Source: Candidatus Levybacteria bacterium RIFCSPLOWO2_12_FULL_39_17
Lineage (GTDB): Bacteria; Patescibacteriota; Microgenomatia; Levybacterales; GWA1-39-11
DNA: 39,064 bases
Assembly (NCBI GenBank): GCA_001782675.1
Contig: MFPJ01000030.1
Coordinates: 1 to 39,064, forward strand
Reading direction: 5' to 3'
Positions 23,713 to 30,885 of the stretch are shown here, one piece after another; positions within the stretch are counted from its first letter, which is position 1, and each line of letters begins with the position of its first letter. The notes below the pieces were generated by a model, which worked only from the letters and a program-made list of their open reading frames with translations, did not search any database and was not told where the DNA came from. A program made the translations under genes and the position numbers.

Positions 23713-24739
23713 ACTAAAAAACTTCCGCAACCATAGATCTGCCTCATTTGGACTCTTCTCCACTACAATAATCATTGGTCCAAATACCGCAGGGAAAACA
23801 AATATTCTCGAGGCAATTAATATTTTATCAAGAGGCAAGTCTTTCAGGGCAGAACATGATAAAGACACAATTTGCGAAGGCGCAGAATTCACAAGGATTG
23901 AAGCGGAAATTGACTACGAGAATGAAAAAATCAAGCTTGCTGTGATTTTTTCAAACACTAACAACTATTTATCAAAGAAATTTTTGGTGAACAATGTACC
24001 CAAGAGGCTTTCCGATTTTGCTTCAAAATTTACCTCGGTGCTTTTCACTCCGCACGATATTGAAATAATCGCAACTTCTCCGTCTCTACGGCGCCGCTAC
24101 ATCGACTCAATTCTCTACCAATCAGACAAAAAATATAGAATTGCCTTTTCGCTTTATGAAAAAGCACTTAAGAGGAGGAACCGTATGCTCTATGACATGC
24201 GGGAAGGAAAAAAACAATATAAGAGGGCAGATTTTGAGTATTTTGAAAAGATATTAATTGAACAAGGATCAATTTTAACCTCAAAACGAGAAGAATTTGT
24301 AGATTTTGTAAATGAGAGAAACAAGGAAATTTTTGATTTTGTGCTTTTTTATGACAAAAGCGAAATGTCCGAAGCCCGCCTCTTCAAATATCATTTTGAA
24401 GAACAAGCAGCAGGAATAACATTGGTGGGCCCTCAAAGAGATGATTTTATTTTTTATTTTCCAAAGACAAAAAAAGTTATACGGGAATTCGGCTCTCGTG
24501 GCGAAGAAAGACTCACAATCTTCCAATTAAAAGTTCTTGAAGTAAACTACCTGCTACGCGCAACCGGCCACATTCCTGTTTTATTACTCGACGATATATT
24601 TTCCGAATTAGACGATACCAACATTCACAAAGTATTCGATTTACTTCCCGATCAGCAAACAATTCTGACCACAACCCACCGTGAATTCATCCCCAAAAAA
24701 ATCCTCAACCGCGAGGAAGTCTCCATTATTGAATTGTAA
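23693..24739 (+). CDS. recF: DNA replication/repair protein RecF
   Basis: The 348-residue ABC-type ATPase has the RecF order: LKLKNFRNH at the N-terminus, Walker A in IIGPNTAGKTN (29-37), then TPHDIEIIATSPSLRRRYID, LVGPQRDDF, the signature EFGSRGEERLTIFQLKV and Walker B in VLLLDDIFSELD. RecF loads RecA at single-strand gaps with RecO and RecR. The usual dnaA-dnaN neighbourhood is absent; here it follows a DUF5654-like membrane protein with which it overlaps, so it is expressed from the promoter at 23377. Length is close to family norm. Confidence 0.93.
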   Translation: MILKNLKLKNFRNHRSASFGLFSTTIIIGPNTAGKTNILEAINILSRGKSFRAEHDKDTICEGAEFTRIEAEIDYENEKIKLAVIFSNTNNYLSKKFLVNNVPKRLSDFASKFTSVLFTPHDIEIIATSPSLRRRYIDSILYQSDKKYRIAFSLYEKALKRRNRMLYDMREGKKQYKRADFEYFEKILIEQGSILTSKREEFVDFVNERNKEIFDFVLFYDKSEMSEARLFKYHFEEQAAGITLVGPQRDDFIFYFPKTKKVIREFGSRGEERLTIFQLKVLEVNYLLRATGHIPVLLLDDIFSELDDTNIHKVFDLLPDQQTILTTTHREFIPKKILNREEVSIIEL

Positions 24740-24815
24740 CTTTGCCATTTGGACCGCAGGACCACTTGGCGAGAGCTTTTGCTACTTTTGGCGATCCAAA
24801 AGTAGGGGTAAGATT

Positions 24816-25694
24816 TTAGGAGTTTTTGACAAAATCCGAAAAGCCGGATCGCACAAACGCCGGATCATCTTCCCTAATAATTTCGTAAGCAAACCGCGCC
24901 AGAGGAAGGTTAATTCTTGAATGTTCTTCAAAATACGGAACTGACTCAACCGAACTATATCCCTCAACCGTTTCACCTATTAAACTCAACGCCTCACCCT
25001 TTTTGTGCTTTGCTAAAAGTTTTCCAAAGGAAAAATTCCTTGACTCCTCTGAATTGCAAGTCAAAATTAAATCCCCAATCGTTCCGGGCAAAGCGCGCCT
25101 GTCAATCGTGTAACCTAATTTTCTTGACAAACGATAAAATTCTTCAATTGCCAAAAGGATAAGCTTAACTCTGGTATTAGTTTTAAAACCTAAACCTTCT
25201 GCCACTCCGCAAGCAATTGCATAAACATTTTTAAAAGCAGAAGCCAATTCTAACGCTCTAATTCCCCGCGTCAAGCGGACTCGGAAATAATCTGTATGGA
25301 AAAGATCTCGGATTAATTCCGCGTTTTGCTCTTTTACATATCCTATATTAACCAATGTCGGCATTTTCTCCTCTACCTCCTCTGCAAAACTTGGCCCTAT
25401 CAAAGAAAAGTAATCTATATTTTTTCCTAAAATATCCATGGCAATCTGATAAGGAAGCTTGTGCGTTACCTTTTCTATTCCTTTGGCTCCATTTATATAA
25501 ATTATATTTTTAAGATTTTTACCATGAAGAGTTAAGACTTCTCTTATTGCCTGCGTAGGAATACACATAATTAAAATTGCTTGATCCGGCAAGTCGTCGC
25601 CTTTTTTCCAAAAGGAAAATTCCCTACCGTTTTCGGAAAGCAGCGAGCCGATTGCGCTACCCCATTTGCCGTCTCCTACAACAATTATTTTCAT
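24816..25694 (-). CDS. gpsA: Glycerol-3-phosphate dehydrogenase [NAD(P)+]
   Basis: The 292-residue protein reduces dihydroxyacetone phosphate to glycerol 3-phosphate for phospholipid synthesis. The N-terminal Rossmann motif is VVGDGKWGSAIGSLL; later come INGAKGIEKV, LIGPSFAEEV, the catalytic lysine in ASAFKNVYAIACGVAEGLG, and NTRVKLI and GTIGDLILTC of the C-terminal domain. It is slightly shorter than the 330-residue norm. It begins inside the last codons of the NAD(P)H-hydrate dehydratase gene (four-base overlap), so both are on one message. Confidence 0.92.
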   Translation of the reverse strand: MKIIVVGDGKWGSAIGSLLSENGREFSFWKKGDDLPDQAILIMCIPTQAIREVLTLHGKNLKNIIYINGAKGIEKVTHKLPYQIAMDILGKNIDYFSLIGPSFAEEVEEKMPTLVNIGYVKEQNAELIRDLFHTDYFRVRLTRGIRALELASAFKNVYAIACGVAEGLGFKTNTRVKLILLAIEEFYRLSRKLGYTIDRRALPGTIGDLILTCNSEESRNFSFGKLLAKHKKGEALSLIGETVEGYSSVESVPYFEEHSRINLPLARFAYEIIREDDPAFVRSGFSDFVKNS

Positions 25695-26551
25695 AATAGA
25701 TTTTTCATAACTATTGGAATTTCATTCGCTAAATCAGAAGCATTAAAGTAAATTCCGACTTTTTGAAATAGAGATTCCCCCGCTCTTTTATTGATATAAG
25801 AACTGGCCACGGCGGACAAAAATGCCTCATTTTTGCAACATAGGGCCGCAACTAATCCCGCCAAAACATCACCGGTCCCGCCCTTTGTCATTCCCGCATT
25901 CCCCCCAGAAACTCGAACCGACTCAGTTGACGAAGCAACAATATCGTATTCACCTTTAAGCAAAACCACGCAATTATACTCTCCTGCGAAAATCCTAATC
26001 TGTTCTTCAACTTTTGAGTTTTGAATTGCAGTTTTGACTTTTGAGTTTTGACTTTTGAGTTTTAAAATCTCGAATTCTCTTCGATGCGGCGTTAATATCG
26101 GCATTTCTTTCAATCCGAGCAAAACCTCCGGATCCATAACCTGCAGGCTTCCACCGTCAATTACCCATTTTTTTTGAGGATATTTTTTTAAAAGTCCCTC
26201 CGTCAATTCCCTTGTATCATCGTCTCCCTCTTCCTTTCCTTCCCCTCTTGGCAGTCCGGGACCAATCAAAATACAATCTGCTTCATTTACATAATGTTCC
26301 AACTGGGAACGGGGAACAATTATTCCGTTTCGAAATTCTGTTTTTAACCTCTCAACAATTTTATTGTTTATCTCAACCGAAGAATAAAAAACCATGTCAA
26401 CAATTCTTGAAGCAACAGTTGCCGCCCATAAAGAAGCCGCATGAAAAAGCTGCGATCCTCCAATAATCAACAGCTTTCCATTTTGCCCCTTGTGAGATGA
26501 GGATGCAGGCTTATAAAGATTTTTAAGCAGTTCAGGATTAAATTCTTGCAT
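25691..26551 (-). CDS. nnrD: ADP/ATP-dependent NAD(P)H-hydrate dehydratase
   Basis: The 286-residue protein matches the C-terminal (YjeF_C, ribokinase-like) domain that repairs hydrated NAD(P)H. Key segments are GKLLIIGGSQLFHAASLWAA, CILIGPGLPRGEG, WVIDGGSLQVM, LTPHRREFE and GNAGMTKGGTGDVLAGLVAAL with the catalytic aspartate. Residues about 164-181 (LKSQNSKVKTAIQNSKVE) are an in-frame copy of the TTTTGAGTTTTGAATT-type repeat. The YjeF_N epimerase domain is absent. TATAAT lies seven bases before the ATG and abuts the dispersed AT-rich repeat copy 3. First gene of an operon with gpsA. Confidence 0.9.
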   Translation of the reverse strand: MQEFNPELLKNLYKPASSSHKGQNGKLLIIGGSQLFHAASLWAATVASRIVDMVFYSSVEINNKIVERLKTEFRNGIIVPRSQLEHYVNEADCILIGPGLPRGEGKEEGDDDTRELTEGLLKKYPQKKWVIDGGSLQVMDPEVLLGLKEMPILTPHRREFEILKLKSQNSKVKTAIQNSKVEEQIRIFAGEYNCVVLLKGEYDIVASSTESVRVSGGNAGMTKGGTGDVLAGLVAALCCKNEAFLSAVASSYINKRAGESLFQKVGIYFNASDLANEIPIVMKNLL

Positions 26552-26565
26552 AGAAAAGATTATAC

Positions 26566-26699
26566 AATTTCTAATTTCTAATTGCTCTAATTGACCTAAT
26601 CAAGCACCAAACACCAATTTTTTAATGTCTTAATTGGGATTTTAGGTTATTAGAACATTATTTAGAAATTAGGTTAATTAGAATAATTAGGTTAATTTC
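26566..26699. repeat. Dispersed AT-rich repeat, copy 3
   Basis: A stretch made of AATTAGAAATTAG, CTAATTGACCTAATC and GGTTAATTAG units, with the same AAAAATTGGTGTTTGGTGC core (minus strand) as the 23S copy at 9081-9185. It lies between the UMP kinase and hydrate dehydratase genes and touches the -10 of the latter. Confidence 0.7.
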
Positions 26700-26705
26700 T
26701 GGGGG

Positions 26706-27407
26706 TTAGCCTTCTATTACTGTTCCGACAAAGTCACGAAGGGCAAAATAATTTTCAAGATTTCCAAAATTGCTTCCCTTTAAGATTACTACTTTTAAAC
26801 CTAGCTCCTCTGCTTTTCTTGAAGCAATAGGATCAAAAGGCAGGTTCATACCCGGAACCCATTCATCTCCTACTATTTTTCTAAACTTATTCCATGTAAT
26901 TCTTTTAATAGATTTGGCGTCAGCATGAATTTTAGGATCCTTGTCATAAGCCATATCTATATTGCTTAGGTTTATTACCGTCTTGATATTGTAATCTTCA
27001 CAAACCATTGCCGCGCAGAAATCAGTTGACCATCCCGGTTTCCAACCTGATGCAATTATAATAGGTTCTGTTACTTTTCTTATAATTTCATAGTGTTTTA
27101 GGATATAGGGGTGAGCCAGATCTCGAAATATTGTTTTGATTAGATGAGCATTAAGTCGGGTGGCATGGATTCCAAGCCAGTCAAGATCTTCTGCTTCAAG
27201 CTCATGCTCTATTACGGTTCTTGCTGCGTCCTGATAATGGCGGGTCGTAGCTCCCCCGCCTGTTACGATAAAAAACTGGCGACCCTTGTGTGTCGCCAGC
27301 TGTTTTCGAATAAGATCATTAAATCGCTTAAGAAAGGCAATGTCAATCCCTCCGTTTGGAACGATCAATGAACCGCCCAGTGAAATAACAATTTTATCTT
27401 TATTCAT
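26706..27407 (-). CDS. pyrH: UMP kinase, archaeal-like (amino acid kinase fold)
   Basis: The 233-residue protein has the amino acid kinase layout: VISLGGSLIVP at the N-terminus, VTGGGATTRHYQDAA, GIHATRLNAHLI, and IASGWKPGWSTDFCAAMVCE, which resembles the GGxxPGxST-type nucleotide-binding loop of archaeal UMP kinases, followed by INLSNIDMAYDKDP and GMNLPFDPIASR. It should phosphorylate UMP to UDP. Bacterial PyrH usually has a different GTP-sensing part; the closer look here is archaeal. A hairpin with six T residues stands between its promoter and the ATG, so synthesis may be controlled by attenuation. Confidence 0.85.
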   Translation of the reverse strand: MNKDKIVISLGGSLIVPNGGIDIAFLKRFNDLIRKQLATHKGRQFFIVTGGGATTRHYQDAARTVIEHELEAEDLDWLGIHATRLNAHLIKTIFRDLAHPYILKHYEIIRKVTEPIIIASGWKPGWSTDFCAAMVCEDYNIKTVINLSNIDMAYDKDPKIHADAKSIKRITWNKFRKIVGDEWVPGMNLPFDPIASRKAEELGLKVVILKGSNFGNLENYFALRDFVGTVIEG

Positions 27408-27412
27408 CTCTC

Positions 27413-27439
27413 AAAAAAGGCCAAGGTTAACCCTGGCCT
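27413..27439 (-). terminator. Leader hairpin with T-run (attenuator candidate) before pyrH
   Basis: Minus strand AGGCCAGGGTTAACCTTGGC plus CT (27439-27418) forms a stem of AGGCCA with TGGCCT plus GG/CC inside, closed by TTAA, followed by TTTTTT (27418-27413) and GAGAG before the ATG at 27407. It is a textbook intrinsic terminator, but it lies downstream of the gene's own promoter. Confidence 0.65.
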
Positions 27440-27465
27440 GCCCTAAAGGACAATTCTTAATCATT

Positions 27466-27494
27466 AAGATAGCAGAAATAGCCCTAAATTGCAA
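27466..27494 (-). promoter_or_regulatory. pyrH promoter
   Basis: Minus strand TTGCAA (27489-27494), 17 bases, TATCTT (27466-27471); expected start near 27459, giving a leader of about 50 bases that holds the attenuator-like hairpin. Its -35 lies three bases from the -35 of the divergent dsbA-like promoter. Confidence 0.6.
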
Positions 27495-27497
27495 GCC

Positions 27498-27526
27498 TTG
27501 ACATTAAATTTGCTAGCATATATATT
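27498..27526 (+). promoter_or_regulatory. Promoter of the DsbA-like gene (leaderless)
   Basis: TTGACA (27498-27503), 17 bases, TATATT (27521-27526), seven bases to the ATG at 27534. Back-to-back with the pyrH promoter. Confidence 0.7.
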
Positions 27527-27533
27527 TAATGTT

Positions 27534-28295
27534 ATGGCAAAAGGAGAACAATTTCTTACGCTTGGAGGACTTGTCCAAAACATTTCAAAAATAAAAGCTA
27601 ATCAGTTCCTCTATGTTGTTCTGCTTGTAGCCGTTTTTCTTCTTGGATATTTGGCGGCACGAGTCCAAATGCTTGAGAAAGATTCAAATGCCCGGACCCC
27701 AACAGTCCAAGCGCCTCAAGGTCAACAACAAGCGCCACAGGCGCCTCCCGAGAAAGTTGATGTTACTCTCGGCAAACTGCCGGCAAGCGGGAAAAATAAT
27801 GCAAAAGTTGCAATGGTTGAATTCTCCGACTTTGAATGTCCGTTTTGTGAAAGATTTTTTAAGGAAACTCTGCCTCAAATTAAAAAAGAGTATATTGATA
27901 CAGGAAAAGTAAAACTTACCTACAGGCACTTTCCGCTTGATTTCCATGCTGCGGCAATGCCTGCGGCTTTAGCGTCAGAATGCGCAAATGAACAAGGAAA
28001 ATTTTGGGAATATCATGACAAGATTTTTACGGAACAATCTAAAATTTCGGGGAAAACAGGAGAAATAATATCCCAACAATTAAAAACTTGGGCTAAGCAA
28101 ACCAAGCTAGATACTACCCGGTTTAATAATTGCCTTGATTCTGAAAAATATAAGGAAGCGGTTAACAAAGATGTAAATGATGGGAAAACCGCCGGAGTGT
28201 CAGGAACCCCAACTTTCTTTATCAACGGAAAAAGATTGGTTGGCGCCCAACCCTTCGCCGCCTTCAAAGCAGTAATTGACGAGGAACTAAAATAG
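27534..28295 (+). CDS. Membrane-anchored DsbA-like thiol oxidoreductase
   Basis: The 253-residue protein starts with a cytoplasmic stretch, one membrane anchor (QFLYVVLLVAVFLLGYLAA), a Gln/Pro-rich linker and a DsbA-fold domain: SDFECPFCERFF with the CxxC pair, YRHFPLDFHAAAMPAALASE, and the cis-proline loop GVSGTPTFFINGKRLVGAQP. It should introduce or isomerise disulfides outside the cell membrane. The start at 27534, rather than a frame beginning at 27489, is set by the promoter. Two very short membrane-protein genes follow at 3 bases and by overlap, forming an operon. Confidence 0.9.
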   Translation: MAKGEQFLTLGGLVQNISKIKANQFLYVVLLVAVFLLGYLAARVQMLEKDSNARTPTVQAPQGQQQAPQAPPEKVDVTLGKLPASGKNNAKVAMVEFSDFECPFCERFFKETLPQIKKEYIDTGKVKLTYRHFPLDFHAAAMPAALASECANEQGKFWEYHDKIFTEQSKISGKTGEIISQQLKTWAKQTKLDTTRFNNCLDSEKYKEAVNKDVNDGKTAGVSGTPTFFINGKRLVGAQPFAAFKAVIDEELK

Positions 28296-28298
28296 CTT

Positions 28299-28493
28299 AT
28301 GACTCCTCGCCAAATAGAAGAAACTGCCAAGCTATACATGGATTTAGGTAAATTAACTTTTGCATCATTAATTCTCGGTTTCTTTCAATTTAAATCTGAC
28401 CCTATTGTTGGTTTAATAGTAGTCATTTTAGGATTGACATTCTCTATGGGATTCTTTATATTAGGATTGAGAGTATTTAAAGAATTAGAATGA
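28299..28493 (+). CDS. Small membrane protein downstream of the DsbA-like gene
   Basis: A 64-residue protein with a polar N-terminus (MTPRQIEETAKLYMDLGKL) and two hydrophobic segments (TFASLILGFFQF and IVGLIVVILGLTFSMGFFIL). It begins three bases after the oxidoreductase stop and its stop overlaps the start of the next microprotein (ATGA). Not recognised; operon position suggests a link to the envelope. Confidence 0.6.
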   Translation: MTPRQIEETAKLYMDLGKLTFASLILGFFQFKSDPIVGLIVVILGLTFSMGFFILGLRVFKELE

Positions 28494-28612
28494 ACGTCGA
28501 TAACGCTACATTATTTTGGCTACTTTTTTATATTGCCGTTGGTGTGCTGGGTATTTTTTTGACCTTAGTCTATATTGCTTCAAAAAAGCCGACCTCAAAA
28601 CGTAGCCGTTAA
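28490..28612 (+). CDS. Single-span microprotein (40 aa)
   Basis: An ATG overlapping the previous stop opens a 40-codon frame: a short polar start (MNVDNA), one membrane helix (LFWLLFYIAVGVLGIFLTLV) and a basic tail (SKKPTSKRSR), a clear inside-positive membrane microprotein. The ATGA overlap is strong evidence that it is translated. Function unknown. Confidence 0.5.
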   Translation: MNVDNATLFWLLFYIAVGVLGIFLTLVYIASKKPTSKRSR

Positions 28613-28658
28613 AGCTAGCATTATTTACAAAATTTCAATAACCTGCTACCGTTAACTT

Positions 28659-29217
28659 ATGGCCAAAAGAAAAAATAGCGGAAAGCAAACTTTTTTAATA
28701 GTTCTAGGTTTGGCATTTTTATTGACAAGCATTGTATTTGGACTTTATTTCATCAAAAACTCCCAACTTATTAACAAGGCAGCAGAACAATCAGAAACTG
28801 CCAATTGGAAAACATACACAAATAATGAGTATGGATTTTCCTTAAAGTACCCTACTGGGTTTAACATAGAAGACAATTCTACTAATTTTCCTCCATTCAA
28901 CATTACTATTAAGGACAGCACTAAACAGTTGGTTGGTGAGGGAGGGGGGAAATTTAATCCAGGCATTCATATTCAGGTGCAATCTGAAAAAATGTCTCTT
29001 GATCAATATTTATCAAAGTATGCGAATAGTTTAATAGTAAGAAATAAACAAAAAATTAATGGATCCGAATTTACTATCATTGAGGCAACAATTGGGCATG
29101 CCAGGACCTTTGCAATATTTAATTAATACGGGTCAGAGCATTATATCCATATCCAACTCATTTCTAGATGATTCAGTATTTCACCAAATCCTCTCCACCT
29201 TCACGTTCTCCCGATAA
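28659..29217 (+). pseudogene. Anchored extracytoplasmic protein with a frameshift
   Basis: From the ATG at 28659 the frame encodes a basic N-terminus, one membrane anchor (TFLIVLGLAFLLTSIVFGLYF) and a domain starting WKTYTNNEYGFSLKYPTGF, a motif common in PsbP-like anchored proteins of Patescibacteria. It stops at 29126 after FAIFN. In the adjacent frame, directly downstream, the sequence reads NTGQSIISISNSFLDDSVFH then QILSTFTFS, the usual end of such proteins, up to a TAA at 29215-29217. One base has been lost or gained near 29120. Either the gene is broken (155-residue product) or the assembly has an indel. Confidence 0.6.
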
Positions 29218-29225
29218 ATCGGGAT
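29209..29225. repeat. TCCCGATAAATCGGGA palindrome
   Basis: A perfect palindrome at the stop of the frameshifted gene. Relatives (CCCCGATTTTATCGGGG, CCGATTAAATCGG) occur in both 23S introns and in the rRNA leader near 10498-10513. Confidence 0.55.
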
Positions 29226-29270
29226 CAGTGTAAACAAATTCCTAGATTAAAATTTTGTTAAACTCTATAT

Positions 29271-29618
29271 ATGACTTGGGAAATTAAGCTTTTCGAATCA
29301 AAGCGTGGAGAAAAGCCGGTTGAAGAATTTATTAAATCACTGAATGAGAGGGTGCAACTAAAGATTACAAGAACACTTGAACATCTTGAGGAATTTGGGC
29401 TCGAAGGTGCATATCCACATGTTAAGAAGCTGACCAGTACTTCACTTTGGGAACTTCGCATACTGGGAGGAGACAACATTCGTATTTTCTATGTCACAAT
29501 TACTGGAAAAGTATTTTTGCTATTACATGGATTTAAGAAGAAAACACAAAAGACACCTACTAAAGAGATTGCTATTGCCCAGAAGCGTTTAGATGAATAC
29601 CAGTCAAGAAAAAATTAA
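29271..29618 (+). CDS. higB: HigB/RelE-type toxin
   Basis: A 115-residue protein of the phage Gp49-like HigB group: WEIKLFESKRGEKPVEEFIK at the start, then LEEFGLEGAYPHVKKLTSTSLWELRI and NIRIFYVTITGKVFLLLHGFKKKTQKTP, the conserved strand-and-basic-helix end with the FxKKTQK motif that lines the ribonuclease site. Such toxins cut mRNA on the ribosome. The helix-turn-helix antitoxin gene follows 40 bases downstream, the toxin-first order of HigBA modules. Confidence 0.9.
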   Translation: MTWEIKLFESKRGEKPVEEFIKSLNERVQLKITRTLEHLEEFGLEGAYPHVKKLTSTSLWELRILGGDNIRIFYVTITGKVFLLLHGFKKKTQKTPTKEIAIAQKRLDEYQSRKN

Positions 29619-29621
29619 GGG

Positions 29622-29651
29622 TTGACAAATATCGCAATTTTGCGATATAAT
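29622..29651 (+). promoter_or_regulatory. Antitoxin promoter with palindromic operator
   Basis: TTGACA (29622-29627), 18 bases, TATAAT (29646-29651), seven bases to the ATG at 29659. The palindrome ATATCGCAATTTTGCGATAT (29629-29648; nine-base arms with a two-base centre) fills the spacer and runs into the -10, the expected binding site for the antitoxin to repress its own promoter. No second copy is seen before the toxin. Confidence 0.78.
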
Positions 29652-29658
29652 ACTTTTT

Positions 29659-29931
29659 ATGAAAGCTTGGAATGAATTAAAAAAAGAATTACTAAAAAAT
29701 CCTGAATTTAAAAGGCAATATGAAGAGTCTCAACCTGAATATGAAATTGCTCGGGCTATCATTCGTGTGCGGATTGAGAAAAAAATGACTCAAAAAGAGC
29801 TGGCCAAAAAAATGAATACTACTCAATCTGTTATCTCTAGAGTTGAACAAGCTAAAACAAGTCCTTCTATTTCCTTCCTCAAGCGTTTAGCAACAGCTCT
29901 CAATACCACTCTCCAAATCCAATTTAAATAA
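29659..29931 (+). CDS. higA: HigA-type helix-turn-helix antitoxin
   Basis: A 90-residue XRE-family protein. The N-terminal third (MKAWNELKKELLKNPEFKRQ...) is the toxin-binding helix, followed by a Cro/C1-type DNA-binding domain: MTQKELAKKMNTTQSVISRVEQ and the SPSISFLKRLATALNTTLQI end. It should neutralise the HigB toxin and repress transcription through the palindrome at 29629-29648. It has its own leaderless promoter, so antitoxin can be made without toxin. Confidence 0.92.
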   Translation: MKAWNELKKELLKNPEFKRQYEESQPEYEIARAIIRVRIEKKMTQKELAKKMNTTQSVISRVEQAKTSPSISFLKRLATALNTTLQIQFK

Positions 29932-30003
29932 TTGATATATTCCTGATTCCTTTGTAATTGCTAATCTCTCTTGTTTTATGTGTTTTGAGCAGTATAAGGA
30001 AAA

Positions 30004-30846
30004 TTACTTCTGGCAGTTCTGGCAAAAAAAGGTTCCTCTGCCGGCAATACGGATAAATTTTATTAGCGAACTGCAATTCGGGCAGGGTTGATTGCGTTTG
30101 CCATAAACTAATGTGTGATTTTGGTATTCCCCTTCTTGCCCTAGGATGTTAACGAAAGATAATTCTGAGGCTCCCTTGCTCTCAAGCCCTTTTTTCAAGA
30201 CGAACAGAATCGATTCATAAAGTTTTTTAAGTTCTTTTTCCGATAGACTTTTGCCCGGACGGCGAGGATCAATTCCGGCCCGAAAAAGCGCGTCATTTGC
30301 ATAAATATTTCCAATTCCCCCCATGTTTGTCTGATCCATAAGAAGCGGCTTAATCTTCGTAACTTTTCTCCCGACTACGAATTTAAACCGCGCGAAAGTG
30401 AGATCTTTGAAAGGCTCAGGCCCCATGTCGCGGAAGAAGGGTAATTTCTCAACCTCATCTGCTTTCAAAACTTTGATCCACCCAAACCGTCTCTGATCGT
30501 TGTAGTAGAGTGCTGCCCCTTGGTCTAATTTGAAAATTATATGCGTTAAATTGTTCGGTAATGTCTGCCCGACTTTTGGCGAAAGCGGAATATTTTTTGT
30601 TTTCTCATCGCGGTAAATCAGTTGTCCGGTTAGTTTTATGTGAATTGCCAAAGAATATCTATTCGACAGCTCCAAAATCAACCCTTTCCCCACTCTTCGA
30701 ACCCCAGTAATTTTCGCTCCAATCACATTCAAGGCCTCGCCTTGAAAAACTTTTGGGTGGCGAATCTCAACATCCAAAATCTTATGCCCCGCAACATATT
30801 TTTGAATCCCTAATTTGAGTGTTTCAACCTCAGGTAACTCCGGCAT
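30004..30846 (-). CDS. mutM: Formamidopyrimidine-DNA glycosylase
   Basis: A complete 280-residue Fpg: N-terminal PELPEVETLK with the catalytic proline and glutamate after Met removal, lysine K54 in RVGKGLILEL, QRRFGWIKVL, the helix-two-turn-helix around TNMGGIGNIYANDALFRAGI, and the C-terminal zinc finger (CPNCSSLIKF, RGTFFCQNCQK). It excises 8-oxoguanine and ring-opened purines and nicks the strand. TATATT lies six bases before the ATG, suggesting leaderless expression. It is the third oxidative or base-damage repair gene in the window besides EndoQ and MGMT-like genes. Confidence 0.95.
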   Translation of the reverse strand: MPELPEVETLKLGIQKYVAGHKILDVEIRHPKVFQGEALNVIGAKITGVRRVGKGLILELSNRYSLAIHIKLTGQLIYRDEKTKNIPLSPKVGQTLPNNLTHIIFKLDQGAALYYNDQRRFGWIKVLKADEVEKLPFFRDMGPEPFKDLTFARFKFVVGRKVTKIKPLLMDQTNMGGIGNIYANDALFRAGIDPRRPGKSLSEKELKKLYESILFVLKKGLESKGASELSFVNILGQEGEYQNHTLVYGKRNQPCPNCSSLIKFIRIAGRGTFFCQNCQK

Positions 30847-30885
30847 GATAGTAATATAAAAGATTAAATATAAAAAATAAAAGAG

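Noticed and set aside
27411-27464. Leader peptide (18 codons with stop) before pyrH overlapping the hairpin
   Set aside because: Its ATG lies two bases after the -10, upstream of the expected transcription start, and has no ribosome site; the codons carry no regulatory pattern.
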